Shown: positions 30,653-43,200, numbered from the stretch's first letter. The stretch: DNA of 64,000 bases from Gerris lacustris (GCA_951217055.1 OX578276.1:75860644-75924643); one strand, 5' to 3'. Program-made: numbers and translations. The notes: a model not told the origin generated them from the letters alone.

Positions 30653-31213
30653 ATAGTACATTACGCGTCGAGTGCGGAAAGTAGCATTTTGCATGCGAGT
30701 GTGGAGTTTGCACCCGAGCGACAGCGAGGGTAGTAAAACCACATGAGCAATACAAAATGCCGTTTTCGCACGAGTTGCGTACCGTATACTTTATCTACGA
30801 TTGTTAGATTTAAATAATAAAACTTGCTGTATGTAAGTTCGTATCTCTCTCTTGATAAAGATGGCATTAATTCTTGAGTTGTATTTTTTGCCGAATTAAT
30901 TATTTCTGGAGGAGTATTATTCTCCACATTTTCGTCAAAGTCACTTGATTCACTCACTGTTTTTCACTAAAAACTCGATATAAACAGTTACTTTAATAAA
31001 AGAATAGCAAATTAGTTTTGTTAAATGTAAACTAACTCGCTAATCGTGCGTAAAGCTGAAGAATTCCTCTTCTTTACCGCGCTAGCGTGGTAAAGAAGAT
31101 GAATTCTTCAGACCTATGAGACGCGCATGCGCAATGAATACGAGTACGTAAATAATCACTTTCTACGCATCTAAACAGAGATATAATGTTTATATTTCGT
31201 ATCAATCGTAGAT
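30653..31213 (-). repeat. recombinase first-exon unit, copy C3
   Basis: Inverted relative to copy C1 and directly tandem with copy C2 (period 562 bp, both starting ATAGTACATTACGCGTCG). It includes the hairpin-forming GC-rich tail, the TTTATCTACGATTG...CAATCGTAGATAA inverted ends and the EcoRI-like GAATTCCTCTTCTTTACC palindrome. Confidence 0.8.
30820..30957 (-). pseudogene. N-terminal fragment of tyrosine-recombinase-like protein (best copy, C3)
   Basis: This is the only one of three copies with an unbroken frame over the conserved part: MSESSDFDENVENN, TPPEIINSAKNTTQELMP, SLSRERYELTYSKF. After a disordered acidic start it enters the first helix of a SAM-like core-binding domain (RYE-x-x-Y-x-KF), as in Crypton-like recombinases. 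The homology stops at the same codon in all copies, just before AAGTTTTAT and the inverted repeat. That could reflect an exon edge (a GT donor-like string is there) or an element boundary. The open frame continues to 30661 through the tail, but those residues encode repeat sequence. No catalytic residues are present. Confidence 0.5.
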
Positions 31214-31214
31214 A

Positions 31215-31797
31215 ATAGTACATTACGCGTCGAGTGTGGAAAGTAGCATTCTGCATGCGAGTGTGGAGTATGCACCCGAGCGACAGCGAGGGTAGTAAAA
31301 CCACACGAGCAATGCAAAATGCCGTTTTCCCACGAGTTGCTTGTTGTTGTTTTTGTACCGTACTTTATCTACGATTGTTAGATTTAATAATAAATACAGA
31401 AAAAAATAAACTTGCTGTATGTAAGTTCGTATCTCTTCTCTTGATAATGATGGCATTAATCTTGAGTTGTATTTTTTGCCGAATTAATTATTTCTGGAGG
31501 AGTTATTATTCTCTACATTTTCGTCAAAGCCACTTGATTCATTCATTGTTTTTCACTAAAAACTCGATATAAACAGTTACTTTAATAAAAGAATAGCAAA
31601 TTAGTTTTGTTAAATGTAAACTAACTCGCTAATCGTGCGTAAAGCTGAAGAATTCCTCTTCTTTACCACGCTAGCGCGGTATTCTTCAGAACCATGAGAC
31701 GAGCATGCGCAATGAATACAAGTGCGTAAATAATCACTTTCTACGCATCTAAGCAGAGATATAATGTTTATATTTCGTATCAATCGTAGATAAAAGA
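31215..31797 (-). repeat. recombinase first-exon unit, copy C2
   Basis: Tandem neighbour of C3. The fragment starts at ATG 31546 (MNESSGFDENVENN) but a one-base insertion after that brings an early stop. Its GAATTC palindrome has lost most of one arm (about 31650-31690). Confidence 0.8.
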
Positions 31798-32228
31798 ATT
31801 TATATTATGGCTGTCTAGGTTAACTAATTTAAAGCTATAAATATTTTACTAATTTCCAACCAAAAATTTAATCTCTGCTGTAAGCATATATATTTATAAG
31901 TAAATGTTGCTCCTTCTACTACTGCATCCTTTGCCTTTGCCTTGTTTTGACAACACTGGGTTAACCAGTGTGTACAGTCTTATAATTATTATGAGTTGAG
32001 TTTGTTTATATTAATTTATTATTGACTGTCAGTGTTTAATATTGTTATTTCTTATTGGGTATACTAACTTTGTTGGAATTAACTTCTTCACTTTGGTGCA
32101 ATTTAATTCTTTTGTGGAATAAAATCACATAAATGGTCTTAGATATATAACAATTTAACAAAAAGAGAGCAAATTTACCATCAATCTAAAGTGGTATTTG
32201 TTGTTATTTATGTAACTTTATTTAAACA
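31798..32228. other. no gene recognised
   Basis: AT-rich DNA with a short near-palindrome ACACTGGGTTAACCAGTGT (about 31955). It lies directly upstream of an unexplained coding-like stretch. Confidence 0.5.
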
Positions 32229-32815
32229 TGTCGTATAAAAGGAAATACATTACCTACCGTAACCGAAAGATCACTCCAGTTTAATGAGGTATTTAAAAGC
32301 AGTCCTTTACAAAAATAATCCTGATTCAGTGGGAACAGATATAAGAGGAATCCTGCAGGACAGGCTTGCTAATAACCTCGTACTATACGATACAATGAAA
32401 GGGCAAGTGTTTTACAACACATGGAGCACTTTGTTCGCATTCGTCTCCATTAAGAGGATCGAACTGGTCTCAGTCCACTTTTTTTAAGCCTGTAAAGCAA
32501 GTTGCCAATGTAGAACTCAGGCCCGTCGACTTTTTTCTTGTTTACATTAATAATTTCCAACTTCTCCGGTCTTCTGATCGGATTACTGCCGGAATACTTA
32601 AGACATTTCATAATAAATTTGTAGTGATTTCCGCCGAGAAGGTTTCCAGTTCTTTTTTTTTTTCTTCTTCCTTACTTGCATTTAACGAGGTACGTGGCTC
32701 GTGCTGGACCGGACTATCAAGTCATGACAACAATTTGTCCTCCGCCTCGTTTACTTTAATATATGTCGACTTAATTGACTCGACTCAATCCTCTTTTTTA
32801 TATATAAATAAATAA
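32229..32815 (+). pseudogene. unrecognised coding-like stretch in shifted frames
   Basis: Three pieces follow each other. A very basic 18-codon start (MSYKRKYITYRNRKITP, stop at 32281-32283) comes first. A 67-codon frame at 32284-32487 (YNTWSTLFAFVSIKR and similar) is second. The third is a frame open from about 32450 to the TAA at 32813-32815, with NWSQSTFFKPVKQ, ELRPVDFFLVYIN and an Asp/Ser-rich end. Base composition is less AT-biased than around it, codon use looks protein-like, and frames 2 and 3 could be one protein with a frameshift near a T run (32480-32487). I do not recognise the family. A short basic head followed by aromatic-rich sequence could suggest a small structural protein of an integrated element, but this is speculation. 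Confidence 0.3.
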
Positions 32816-34549
32816 AAACTAAAATATTATACTAATCCCATTTTAATCTGAAATCTTGTATCTGCATTAGAACTTTATACCTTATTAATATGACATAGCT
32901 AAAATGTAATCCTATGCTCTTACTCTTATCCTTTATAATCTATAGTATTTTATCTTTGGAAACGAGTTTCATTACCAAAACCAGCTTAACGTTTAATTAT
33001 TCACATGTAATGCTATTAATTGCAAATTTAATTATTAAATACAAATGGTTCTGATTATTGTCTATCTAATTTATTCAATGAAATTTGTTTAAACTAATTC
33101 TATAACCACTTATTTAAACCGTCTGTAGCAAGTCAAAGTTTTTATTTATTTTTAGATATTTTAATAATCTTCTCACCAACATAAGTAATCTTGATAGGTT
33201 TAGGGTAAGGACTTATATTCATTTAATTAGAACCCAAATACATTTTTATTGAAGACATATGAATGAAAATTTCTTTTTTATGTATGGTTAATACATACAT
33301 ATTTTGTTATCAGAATATTTGTTTCATCAGAATTTACTATCTTTTAAGGAATTCTGGAAATAAAGGGGATAAAATAAAAATAAAAGAAATCATCTTTAAT
33401 TACACTCTTTATTTTTTTATCACAAGCCTAAATTGAATAAATAAATAAAAGATTTTATAAAACTACAAATAGCCAACAAAAACAATAAACAAATAATTTA
33501 AAAATAAAAACAAAAAAACTAAACTATAGCAAAATTGTAATAAATTATAAAGAATCTAAATTTTATTTAATTACTTAATAAAAGTACATAACATATTATA
33601 TTATATAGAATTAATAATTAAAAACAACTTAATAATAGATTAAAGCTTTATTTCGACCAGTCACCAATACAATAGAAAATAAAATAAATGTTTAAAGCTT
33701 GTTTCCTATTGAGCATATTAATATGAGCTTATCTCCACGTTAATACTAGTATGTAAACAAAACAAATCACCACTGGGATTAAACTCTTATGACTTCAACA
33801 TAATAAATTATTCCTATTTAACTAGATTTAAGTAATATAATTTATAAAAAAATAAATATTAATTTGTACATTTTTTTTCGTGAAATATAATTTATAATAT
33901 ATATTAAATAAGTATTTATTGTATTTTATCAATCTGAACGTAAAAAAGGAATATCTGTTTATTTAGTATAAACATGAATTGGATAATAAAATTAAATCCA
34001 TCTTAAAAAGAGATAAATCTGAAAAATCACACATGAAACCCAACGTAATGTCTACAAATGCAAATGCATAATGCACGATATAAATAAACCGATATACATT
34101 GATGTATAAAGGAAATAATGGAGAATTTTAATAATTTTAATTAAAGTTCCTAATCATATTGCTAAAGGGAATATATAAATATTTAACATTAACTTGGAGT
34201 TATCTAACCAAATTTGAACTTTAATTGAACCTAGAAATTCTGTAATATTAGCCGTAGATATTTCAGGATTTGGGAATAGATGTCGAGAAAACGGGCATAA
34301 AGTACATTACTATTAATATCGCAGACAATAAAAATGTTATCTATATATGGAGGAACGATTATTTGATACTCCATAGTAAACATTTTAAAACGAAAGGAAG
34401 ATAATTTAATAACAAATATTACTCCTACTAATAAGAATCTTAGATTGTAAATAGGAAAAAGAGAGTAATCGAAAAGAAGGGAAAATAAATGAATGTATTT
34501 GATGTCTTTTTCGGTGTAAAAATTTTATCTATAGAGAGGATGGATACTC
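32816..34549. other. AT-rich region; 3' UTR of the zinc-finger gene in its right part
   Basis: No separate gene is visible. The right part must hold the 3' UTR of the minus-strand zinc-finger gene. AATAAA on the minus strand occurs at 33915-33920 and could be a polyadenylation signal, but others are possible in such AT-rich DNA. Confidence 0.45.
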
Positions 34550-35236
34550 TTATGAGCTGGAAGATATACGGAGTTCGGGAGGCTGCGGGAGAGTGTCCCG
34601 TGAAGGAGTAGGAGAGGGAGCATTGCACTTTTTGAAGTGAGTTCTCATGTTACTCGACTGGCTAAATTTAAGACCGCACTTGCCGCACGAATAAGGCTTC
34701 ACACCGGTATGGTAGTTCATATGAGTCTTGAGATGATGTTTCTTCGTGAAAGCCTTGGAACAGAGATTGCAAGAATAAGGTTTGACGCCGGAATGTAGTC
34801 TCATGTGGAGTGTCATGTTAGACCTGTCGGCGAAGGCCTTTCCGCAGACGACACAGCTGAAAGGCTTCTCGCCTGTGTGTATCCTTAGATGCTGTTTTAG
34901 AAGCATCTTTCTAGAGAAAGACTTGGGGCAGTGAGGACACGAGTGAGGTTTGAGACCCGTATGTATTCTGACGTGCATGTTGTACGCAACACGTTGATTG
35001 AAACTCTTGCCACAGTACTCGCAGGCATATTCTTTCCTATTACGGTGTATCTTCATGTGCGAACTGAGATACCCCCTATCGTTGAAATATTTGCCGCATT
35101 CAGGACAGGTTGCCGCGAACTCTCTAGTTCCTTCGTGCACTGATCTGTGATACTTGTAGTTTCTAAGTTGACTGAACTGTTTACCGCAATCTGTACACTG
35201 AAACGGCTTCTCTCCGGTATGTGTTCTAATATGCAC
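34550..35236 (-). CDS. BTB/C2H2 zinc-finger gene, terminal exon (seven fingers)
   Basis: The exon begins at an acceptor (TTCTAG then GTGCATATT, AG at 35237-35238) and reads VHIRTHTGEKPFQC in phase with the previous exon. Its first residues complete the last finger of that exon. Six canonical C2H2 fingers follow: CTDCGKQF, CPECGKYF, CEYCGKSF, CPHCPKSF, CVVCGKAF and CNLCSKAF. A seventh, CGKCGLKF...HFKKC, has Cys as its last ligand. TGEKP-type linkers join several of them, as in sequence-specific DNA-binding proteins. The exon ends with a Ser/Pro tail (PSPTPSRDTLPQPPELRISS) and a stop at 34550-34552. The array is intact and undamaged, unlike the transposon genes around it, so it is under constraint. 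The likely role is a nuclear transcription factor; the orthologue is not identified. Confidence 0.93.
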   Translation of the reverse strand: MHIRTHTGEKPFQCTDCGKQFSQLRNYKYHRSVHEGTREFAATCPECGKYFNDRGYLSSHMKIHRNRKEYACEYCGKSFNQRVAYNMHVRIHTGLKPHSCPHCPKSFSRKMLLKQHLRIHTGEKPFSCVVCGKAFADRSNMTLHMRLHSGVKPYSCNLCSKAFTKKHHLKTHMNYHTGVKPYSCGKCGLKFSQSSNMRTHFKKCNAPSPTPSRDTLPQPPELRISSSS

Positions 35237-36385
35237 CTAGAACATAAAACTCAAAAGTTACTCTTTTCAAATTCTATATAAAAATCTATTTTAATTCCCC
35301 CCTGAGTACCCAGACAACTACATTATAACTAGCAAATAAATATATCTGCTCATGTAGATTTGCCTTATTTAACAATAATTGCTGCTGGGGGAAATCTAAT
35401 ATGAATGCATCCACAAAGTGTTACCCTCATAAATTTTAAACAGTAATATTGAGTGTATGTGTAGATATAAAAGTATTATATAATTAGACTAAGATCATAT
35501 TTTTACTTTCTCATATAAAGAGAAATTATTGTGACGGATTTACAATTTGAATGGATGGATTATTTATTTGAAATTTTGATGGATTTACACGGTTTAAAAA
35601 AAACAAATCTGTAGTCTGCTGTCTGTGCAGACGCATAGAGCCTAAACTAACCAGGCCGAGTTTGACGAAATTTGGTCTACATATTTAAAAAAAATCATAC
35701 CCGAGAGAAAAATCGAGAAATTAATTTTAACTCCAAATTTGGGGGCTCAACCCCCAAAAACTCAGACACATCGTGAAAAAAATTATTTCTCGAAAACGGT
35801 CTCAACGATTTTGATTAAAATTCTAAAATGAAGTCCTGCAGTGGCACTGAGACTATATGAGAAATTTAGTATGAGTTGTCTCGGACAAATTTTTTCATTT
35901 GAAATACTATGCAAAAATGAATTCAGTTATATAATATACTACTAATTTTCTAATTTTAAAAAATGTCTACAAGAGGTTGAGTCAGTTATTCACAATGTAA
36001 AAATAAAAATAAATTCCGTTACCTTCGGTAAGCTCGGAAGCAAAAATCATCGAAAAGTCATTAAAATTTATGGTAGGTTAGCATGGATTTAATATTCTAC
36101 ATGGTAAAATGAAAATAATTGTTAATATCTACATATGCTGCTTATATTTTATTATTTAATATGTATAAATGATGTTTCTATCTTGAGAACGACCCTAATA
36201 GTGGTTGAAACTGTGGTCTTAAATTCGTTAATTACTCAACTATTCAATCATTAAAAACTGCGAGGAACCTTATACTAATTCATTAGAATTAATTTATAAA
36301 ATATTAATTGATTCATGACAAGAAATATTATAAATAAAAAATCAATAAATCAAAATAAATAATAAGTAAAAATAAGCAGTTATAC
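35237..36385 (-). other. intron between zinc-finger exons
   Basis: 1149 bp. The donor is AAG/GTATAA at 36385-36380 and the acceptor TTCTAG/G at 35237. It contains a dispersed repeat (about 35500-35900): a TACTTTCTCATATAAAGAGA string and a GCATAGAGCCTAAACTAACC...GACGAAATTTGGTCTACAT block, which recurs at 39300-39420. Confidence 0.88.
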
Positions 36386-37156
36386 CTTGAGTGACGCTCT
36401 GGTAAGAAAAACTTTTGGACAGTGAGAACAGGGGTGCTGCTGTTTTGGCTCGATGTGAAGCCTTTGATGGGCCGCCCAGTGTCCCCTGTGGACAAACTGT
36501 TTGGAACATCGCATGCAGGTATATGGTTTGCCATGTGCCGCCTTACCGTGCCCGGCAAGTGCCTCTCCGCTACTGAATTCTAATCCACAATCTTCGCACC
36601 TCGCCGGTCCACTGGTGTCTTTGATGGCACATTGTGATTCTGACAGATCTGACAAAGAATGATGAGTAGTGACGTGAATTGTCAACGCTTTTTCGGTTGT
36701 AAATTCCAACCCACATTCTTTAATACGGACGAGGGAGTCACTAACGTTACTGATTTGCGATCCGGTTGAAACCTCTGACGACCTGTCAGTTAAACAGCCC
36801 TTGCCATGTTCGGCCTGGCCATGTGCTGTTAGAGCCTCTCGACTCCCTAATAGCAGGCCGCATTCCCCACACCTCTTCGCTCCGTTGATCACGTTGTTAT
36901 TGTTTTTGTCCTCCTGAGAAAGATCGCTCGAACACTCGCTTTCACTCTCCTCTTTGATTTCCTTCTTCGTTTCACCGTTGAGCCTTTGTTCCCTGTAAAA
37001 CTCCTGTAAGCGTCTTTCTTTCAGGGCATACAGTTTCTTTCCATTGGTTGGACCAAGGTCCGATGCAGGAGGAGTAGTTTTAATACAGTTGTTGGCTTCT
37101 TCCACCCTAGCATCAGGTGAGCTATTAAGTAGTGGTTCTTTTTCGATCTTGCATTC
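36386..37156 (-). CDS. BTB/C2H2 zinc-finger gene, internal exon (five fingers)
   Basis: The acceptor is TTGTTGCAG/GAATGC at 37157 and the donor AAG/GTATAA at 36386/36385; it is 771 bp, 257 codons, phase 0 at both ends. It starts ECKIEKEPLL, continues with a charged Lys/Glu-rich linker (KKLYALKERRLQEFYREQ, KKEIKEESESECSSDLSQ) and then finger-like units. Three share a GLxxxS/TxEALTxH pattern (CGECGLLLGSREALTAHG, KECGLEFTTEKALTIH, CEDCGLEFSSGEALAGHG); the middle one lacks its first Cys. CMRCSKQFVHRGHWAAH follows, then CSHCPKVFLTRASLK, which is completed by VHIRTH in the terminal exon. The seamless completion of a finger across the junction proves the intron. The three similar units look like an internal triplication. 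Nuclear DNA-binding role inferred. Confidence 0.9.
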
Positions 37157-40100
37157 CTGCAACAATAATTTTTTTATATATATATTACTATTAAACATTC
37201 ATATTTTTTAGTTATTATTTAGTAAAAAAAAATGCCATATAATATGTACTTTCAATTTAAAATTAAACATAACCAAGTGATTTATTTTTCATTCCAGTTG
37301 CAACAAACTAGAGAGTGATGCATTTCCCTATAAAGAGATACCTTCATTTAATATATACCATTTACTAAGGAAAATTAATATGTCATCTAATCTTCCACGC
37401 TATAATGGAATTTCCATTTAATAATGAATAAAAAATGTTAGTTAATAAATTAAATTTGTTAATATTTTAATTTTACTCTTTATCAATCTGGCTTATTTAG
37501 AAAATATTTGTACCTTTTTGGCACTTTTTTACTTTAGCACCCCTCTTGGTTCTAAACAATAGTCTGCCCTACAAAAGTCTTAAAGGTTTGTTTGTTTGTC
37601 TCCCCAAGACATTGAGACTCCTGGTGCAGTTTAATATTTAATAATCCTGTATCTTAATAGTTTATTAGACTAAGGGATATGATCACAATTATATACACAA
37701 GTGTCATATTCCTTTGTCCCAAGGTACATGGGAATAAATATATTTTCGTCTTAATAGTAATTTAACTATAAGGAATATATGCTACTCTGTATATTTTCCT
37801 TTGTCTAAATAACTATTAACACAAAGGGATATAGGGGGGTGCTAAAGTAAAAAAGTACCTATTGTTTTTTTTCTCAAAACCCTATTTTTATAAAACATTG
37901 ACTTTCTATCAACCTGTTTGTATTTTAAATTTTTATGTCTCTATATACTCATATCAATAAATTTTATACAGCTAAAAGGTAACGTAAAAGGAAGAGAAAG
38001 CCATGCTTGAGTCTGTCTCTATCCGTTGTATTCAGTAATAAACTTGAGGTAAAGTCAAAGCATATTTAATGCCTGTTTCTTTCTAGGGATAAATTATCCG
38101 AAGAGGGTTGTAAATTTCAATTTATGATTCCCGTATTAATCGAAAAGAAACAGCTGGTGAGGACCTTCATTAACAATTCTATTGTTCTCTCGTTCTATTT
38201 AACTTTGAGCCAAGAGAGAAAAAACCTCAAATATTTCACCTTAGGCAAAAAATCAATCAATTCTTCTCTTATGTATAAATTATAACCTAAAATACAACAA
38301 AATAAAAAATTACTATTATCGTAAAAATATCTCTTATGAATTTTTAATGTGTTGTTGAAATTTTATGTACTATCAAGAATGTGATTTATTGCGTTGTGTG
38401 GTAGTCACTTCTTAACGGTTTCTTAAGTCATTCGCACTCTAGCTAAGATGTTGAGCTATGAAATAGTCTTTTGTACAGATGTAAGGTGTTGTTTATGACC
38501 TGTTTTATAATAAATTAGAATCAAACTCCTCTCGGCGTGTGAAACGGTATGTTAACGACCTAATCAGTCAAAGCATTGTGTTAGGAAGCCGAGTGCTAAG
38601 TCCGTATAGGTAAAGCTAGGCCAAGTCCTTCTATGCATCTCGTTCTCTATTCTGCTCCGATCCAGCCGCAGATATTGGATCTTGTTTAGTGGCCTGTCAC
38701 GGTTACCCCGGGCCCTCGCCTTGTTCTGTTTCACTAGGTTGAGCCCGTACGCTTGTAATTCTAGTCTATAAGGATAAGACCAAAGCCGTACTTTTCAGAT
38801 CGTATCCCACAATGGAAAGTCCAGATTTATCGCTCAAGTCGGGTGTACGACAGATAATATCTGACCTGTCAGTTAAAAACTGTTTGATTCAAAGAGGAAT
38901 CTGGTTTTAAGACTGGCAACGGCCTGCAGCCTATCTGCCTCTGCCATTACTAAACCAACATATCTACCTGTTCCACAATCTGATATGAATCTCATATAAG
39001 TCAACATTAAAGAAAAGGAAACTTATATGGGAAGAAAATAATATTAACAAAAATAATACCTTTAGTATTCAAGTGAAATATTAGAAACGCAGAAACTTAA
39101 AATTATGTTATGTCATTATGAAACTACGTTTTGTAAATTAAATTATCTTTTCTCTTAATTTACTTTGTGAGGTGTATTCATTTTATAGATAGTTGCAGTC
39201 TTGGTTTATACTTTCTTATATACCTATTATATAGTATATAGATAAAGATTCCAAATAAGTGGTTTAATAAAATGTCTGTCTCCTGCAGCCAGTCGTATGT
39301 GCAACCTAAACGCGTGTGAAACCTAAACTACTGGGCCGTTCGACAAAATTTGGCATACATGTTCAGAAAAATCAAACCCTAGGTAAATTCAAGAAATTAA
39401 CTTTAGCTCTAAATTTGGAGTAACATTATCTTTATCTTTTATTTTTTTAATAAAATACCCATAAGAGTATATTACTTCTGGTTCAGCACACTTAAGAAAA
39501 TAGCATAAATTAATGGCGACATCACCCTATAAATGATCTTTTTTCAACTCCGAATAAGATAATGTAACAGACAATTACATTTATCAGTGAGTGACAGATA
39601 TTTTAATTCAAATTAATGTACACTTTCATCTAATAAATTTAGAGAAATATTTATTTTTCATAAATTTGATTTTTCACGAAAAAGAGAGGACTCAGATATT
39701 TTAATATTTGTTCTAGCTCCTAGACTCCTAATCAACAATAACATTATAGACAAGATCAGAGGTCAAGGATAATGACGTCACAATACCATTGTTCTAAAGT
39801 TTAATAAGTCGTGACTCGATGTTTACCCTTCAGGCCCACACAGCGCCAACTCTATGACACTACTAATAATTAAGCTATAATCAGAACTATATACATAATA
39901 GCTCCAATATGGGCTAAGCTATAATTCAGGTACTAAGGTTTAATTATTATTGAATTAATGTCATAATCATTTTCAAATTGATTGTAAAAGGGCAAATATA
40001 TAATAAATGTGCTATGTACATCAATATATTATAGCAGTTATTAATAATCTCGTTATTCATATCAAAAGGATGGTTTAGTTGATGCATTATTAGAATCAGA

Positions 40101-40211
40101 ATAAATTGGAAATTAAAAGTAACTAAGTAGTTTAAGTTCTCCTTAAGAACCCAATAAACGCTTTAAAGGAATACTTTTTGTGTGATTTATAAAATAATCC
40201 TGGTTTGTTAT

Positions 40212-40214
40212 TTT

Positions 40215-40281
<67 letters not shown>
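40212..40281. repeat. (CA)n(TA)n microsatellite
   Basis: A short CA run passes into about 28 TA units. Confidence 0.95.
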
Positions 40282-40282
<1 letters not shown>

Positions 40283-43200
40283 TTATTTTTTAAAACAAAC
40301 ATTCTTTGGATTATGTTGTTAATTTGTATTTGTTTTTTTTTTCTTTAAATCATACAAGTACAAATAAAATAATCAACCGCATTTTTCTTTTAGTTTTAAT
40401 AATTGTTTTGTGCACGTTTTATTATTAAATAAAGAAAATTGCACGTGTAATCAGATAAGACGGCGTAAATGTAGGCTGAGCCGGTAACACTCAACAACTT
40501 TTCTTGATTAGTAGCCAGTAATCTTAGTTCAACCGTAAGTAAAAATCCAATTAAAAAAGTATTTAACATTCGAAGTGTAAAGAGTCATCCGTGTATTTGT
40601 TTTATTTTTATTAATACCAACAGTTGTAGATTGGAGAATTTGATTATGAGACCACAGTTTTAGAACCCGTAATTCTTAGAGGGTCAAAGGACATAATTAA
40701 ATTAATTATCCAACTTCTGTTTCCCCGGATACAATTGTATCATGAAAAATTTGTTTACTTTACGATTTACCATCATATTATGGGTATTCTTGTCTAGCCC
40801 ATTTGAAACCGATTACAACAAGGATATTAGAAAGTCTTGTATTGAAAATGCATTTCTAAATTTACGACAATTACAGAATAACTATCGTAATTTCGACTTT
40901 TCGTCGATGATTTAGCTTTGCTTTATAACTGTAAACAATAGCATTAAATTAAAAGTTAGAGTCTACAATATCCGGCTCAAAGTTGTATCTTTAAAGATCG
41001 TCTTTAAAAGTTGGTCTTTGATGGTCTTGAAAGGTTATTAGGATTTTTAGGTGGCTGCTGTTATACGGGGTCGAGATATCTACGAAGCTAGACATGGAGA
41101 TGACTAACGGAACAGACTCCCACACCGACTATGTACTGACGACCCAGCCCCTTACAACTTGGTATAACTTGGGACATACCGCCGACATGGCATTATTACT
41201 GCTTGCTCTCTTGACTTCTTGGGTCGTTAAAGGCTTCTCTTGTTCGCGGTGCTTGTTTCAAACAACAAAAAAACCACCTCAGTAATAACCGGTGACCCCG
41301 TTCCATGTGCAGATCGTTACTCCACCTTCACGCTACTCGAGCTTACCAACATTTCTCTTAAATTGCCCTTTCGTTGAAACAATAATTCGTAAAAATACTC
41401 TTGTAATGATATTACTAGTAATGGTTATTACAAAGTTAAACTGATTCAAGCATTCTTTCTTCCTGCAATAGGAGTGTTTTGTCTTAAATGTTTGGAAAAT
41501 AATAATGCCTAACGGTAATATAATTTTATTTATATAGACTCGTACATTCTACTTATATTTTAACATTAGTTGGTGTTATAATACATTATTCTTAACAAAT
41601 AATAACAAATTGGAGATTTGAAAAATCTCAAACGTTTAAATAAATAGGAGTATTTTAAATGCCTTGTATTTACCGTTTATGGAAAAATACAGTGAAATTA
41701 TAAATTAATTTACTTATAATACGTATATAATAGTGATATTTAATTTAATTATCTCCCCCTTTTTTTAGAACATCTTATTATTTGAAAGAAGTTAGAAAAC
41801 TAGTTTATTTTCACCATTACCAACTACGAATTATTAGATAACGTTATACTAAATACTAAATTACATTAGGCCTGTAATTTTCTATTGAAATCAGAACTTA
41901 CAATATGAAGTAAACTAAAGCTAAGTAAGCAGAACTGCACCTCGGTACTGATGGCACGGGCAGGTTTAATGATAAGGGTGTACATGACTGTATAAGAGTT
42001 TCCCAACTATTTATTTAAATTCTGATTTGAGGCTAAAACGGTTCTTTTAACTCGGCTTATTGGTAGGTATCTGCTCCCCGGTTCAATATTAGATTACTCC
42101 AACTAGGGGAGAAAGTCTGTCGGGTCGATTTGTACTTATTGAAGTAGTTTTACATGGGCGAAGTATAAAGATTGCGGCATGATTGTCTGGGCGTGGCAGA
42201 AGCCCCGGATCCCAACATTGTAATAATGATATCTTAAACTGTACTAGAGGTGAGACGGATAATACACCAAATTATTGTTATTAGGAGGATGCGAAGGTGA
42301 AGCCAACGACCCTTAGACCGATTTTGATGAAAAGGTCGGAAGTACCGCACCACACCTCGGACGCTGTTAAAGTGAGCCGGGGCGACTTTCCTTGTTCTTT
42401 AACCTTACAATCCGCGCATCGTAGCTTCCAAAAACTTAAAGTCAATAACTGGGTACTTAAGCTTTATCTGGATCCACGAAATGTGGATTTTCACATGCAT
42501 CAAAGTCACAAATAACCAGTTTTACAACATTCAGTTTCCACTGCTACTATGTCACCTTAAAGCAAAGATAAGATGTTTATAATGGGTGTGAAACCATATA
42601 AAAATCATAAAGGAAAAAATTCTTGCTAATATGTAATAAGTTTAGCTCGTGGATCCCCCGTCTAATCACTGGACGAATGGTCAAATGAATATAAAATAAA
42701 TCATAAGGATACTGAAAAATTAGGTTGCGCGCAAATAAAGCCTTTTCCGTGATTTGGTGTAAAGGATGACCGAAAGGATTTCCACATGTTTTGTTCTGGA
42801 ACCATTATTCGTGCTTGCTGAAGAACATTTATGGCCCGGTGGTGTGATTATGATACTGCCCGTCTGTGCAGATTTTTCATTGCACCTTGCTTAGTGTTGT
42901 TTTGATTACGGTTACCTTGGTTTTATTGCTTACTTCGCCCTTAACTTCGCTTATTGCCTACTTATAAAACCTCAATTTATTGCACAATGAAGTCTGCCCG
43001 TCTAACCTATAGCTTCTACTTCCGTGGCGAGCTATCCATTCGCATTTACATATACTTTTACCTACTTAAAGCTGAGTAGGTACTTGCTCCAGCTGTTCTC
43101 CTCGGGCTGGGGAGGTTCAATTTATGGCATGGTCTTTTCCTTGATCATTCTGATTTAGTGACCTCTTTCTTTAAGCCACACAACTATAATTGAATATAAT

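Noticed and set aside
32284..32815. Calling the stretch a viral capsid remnant
   Set aside because: The basic head is suggestive only; no diagnostic motif could be recognised, so it is left unassigned.
41094..41285. 63-codon plus-strand frame with a hydrophobic segment
   Set aside because: No homology recognised, no start or splice context; GC-richer composition alone is not enough.
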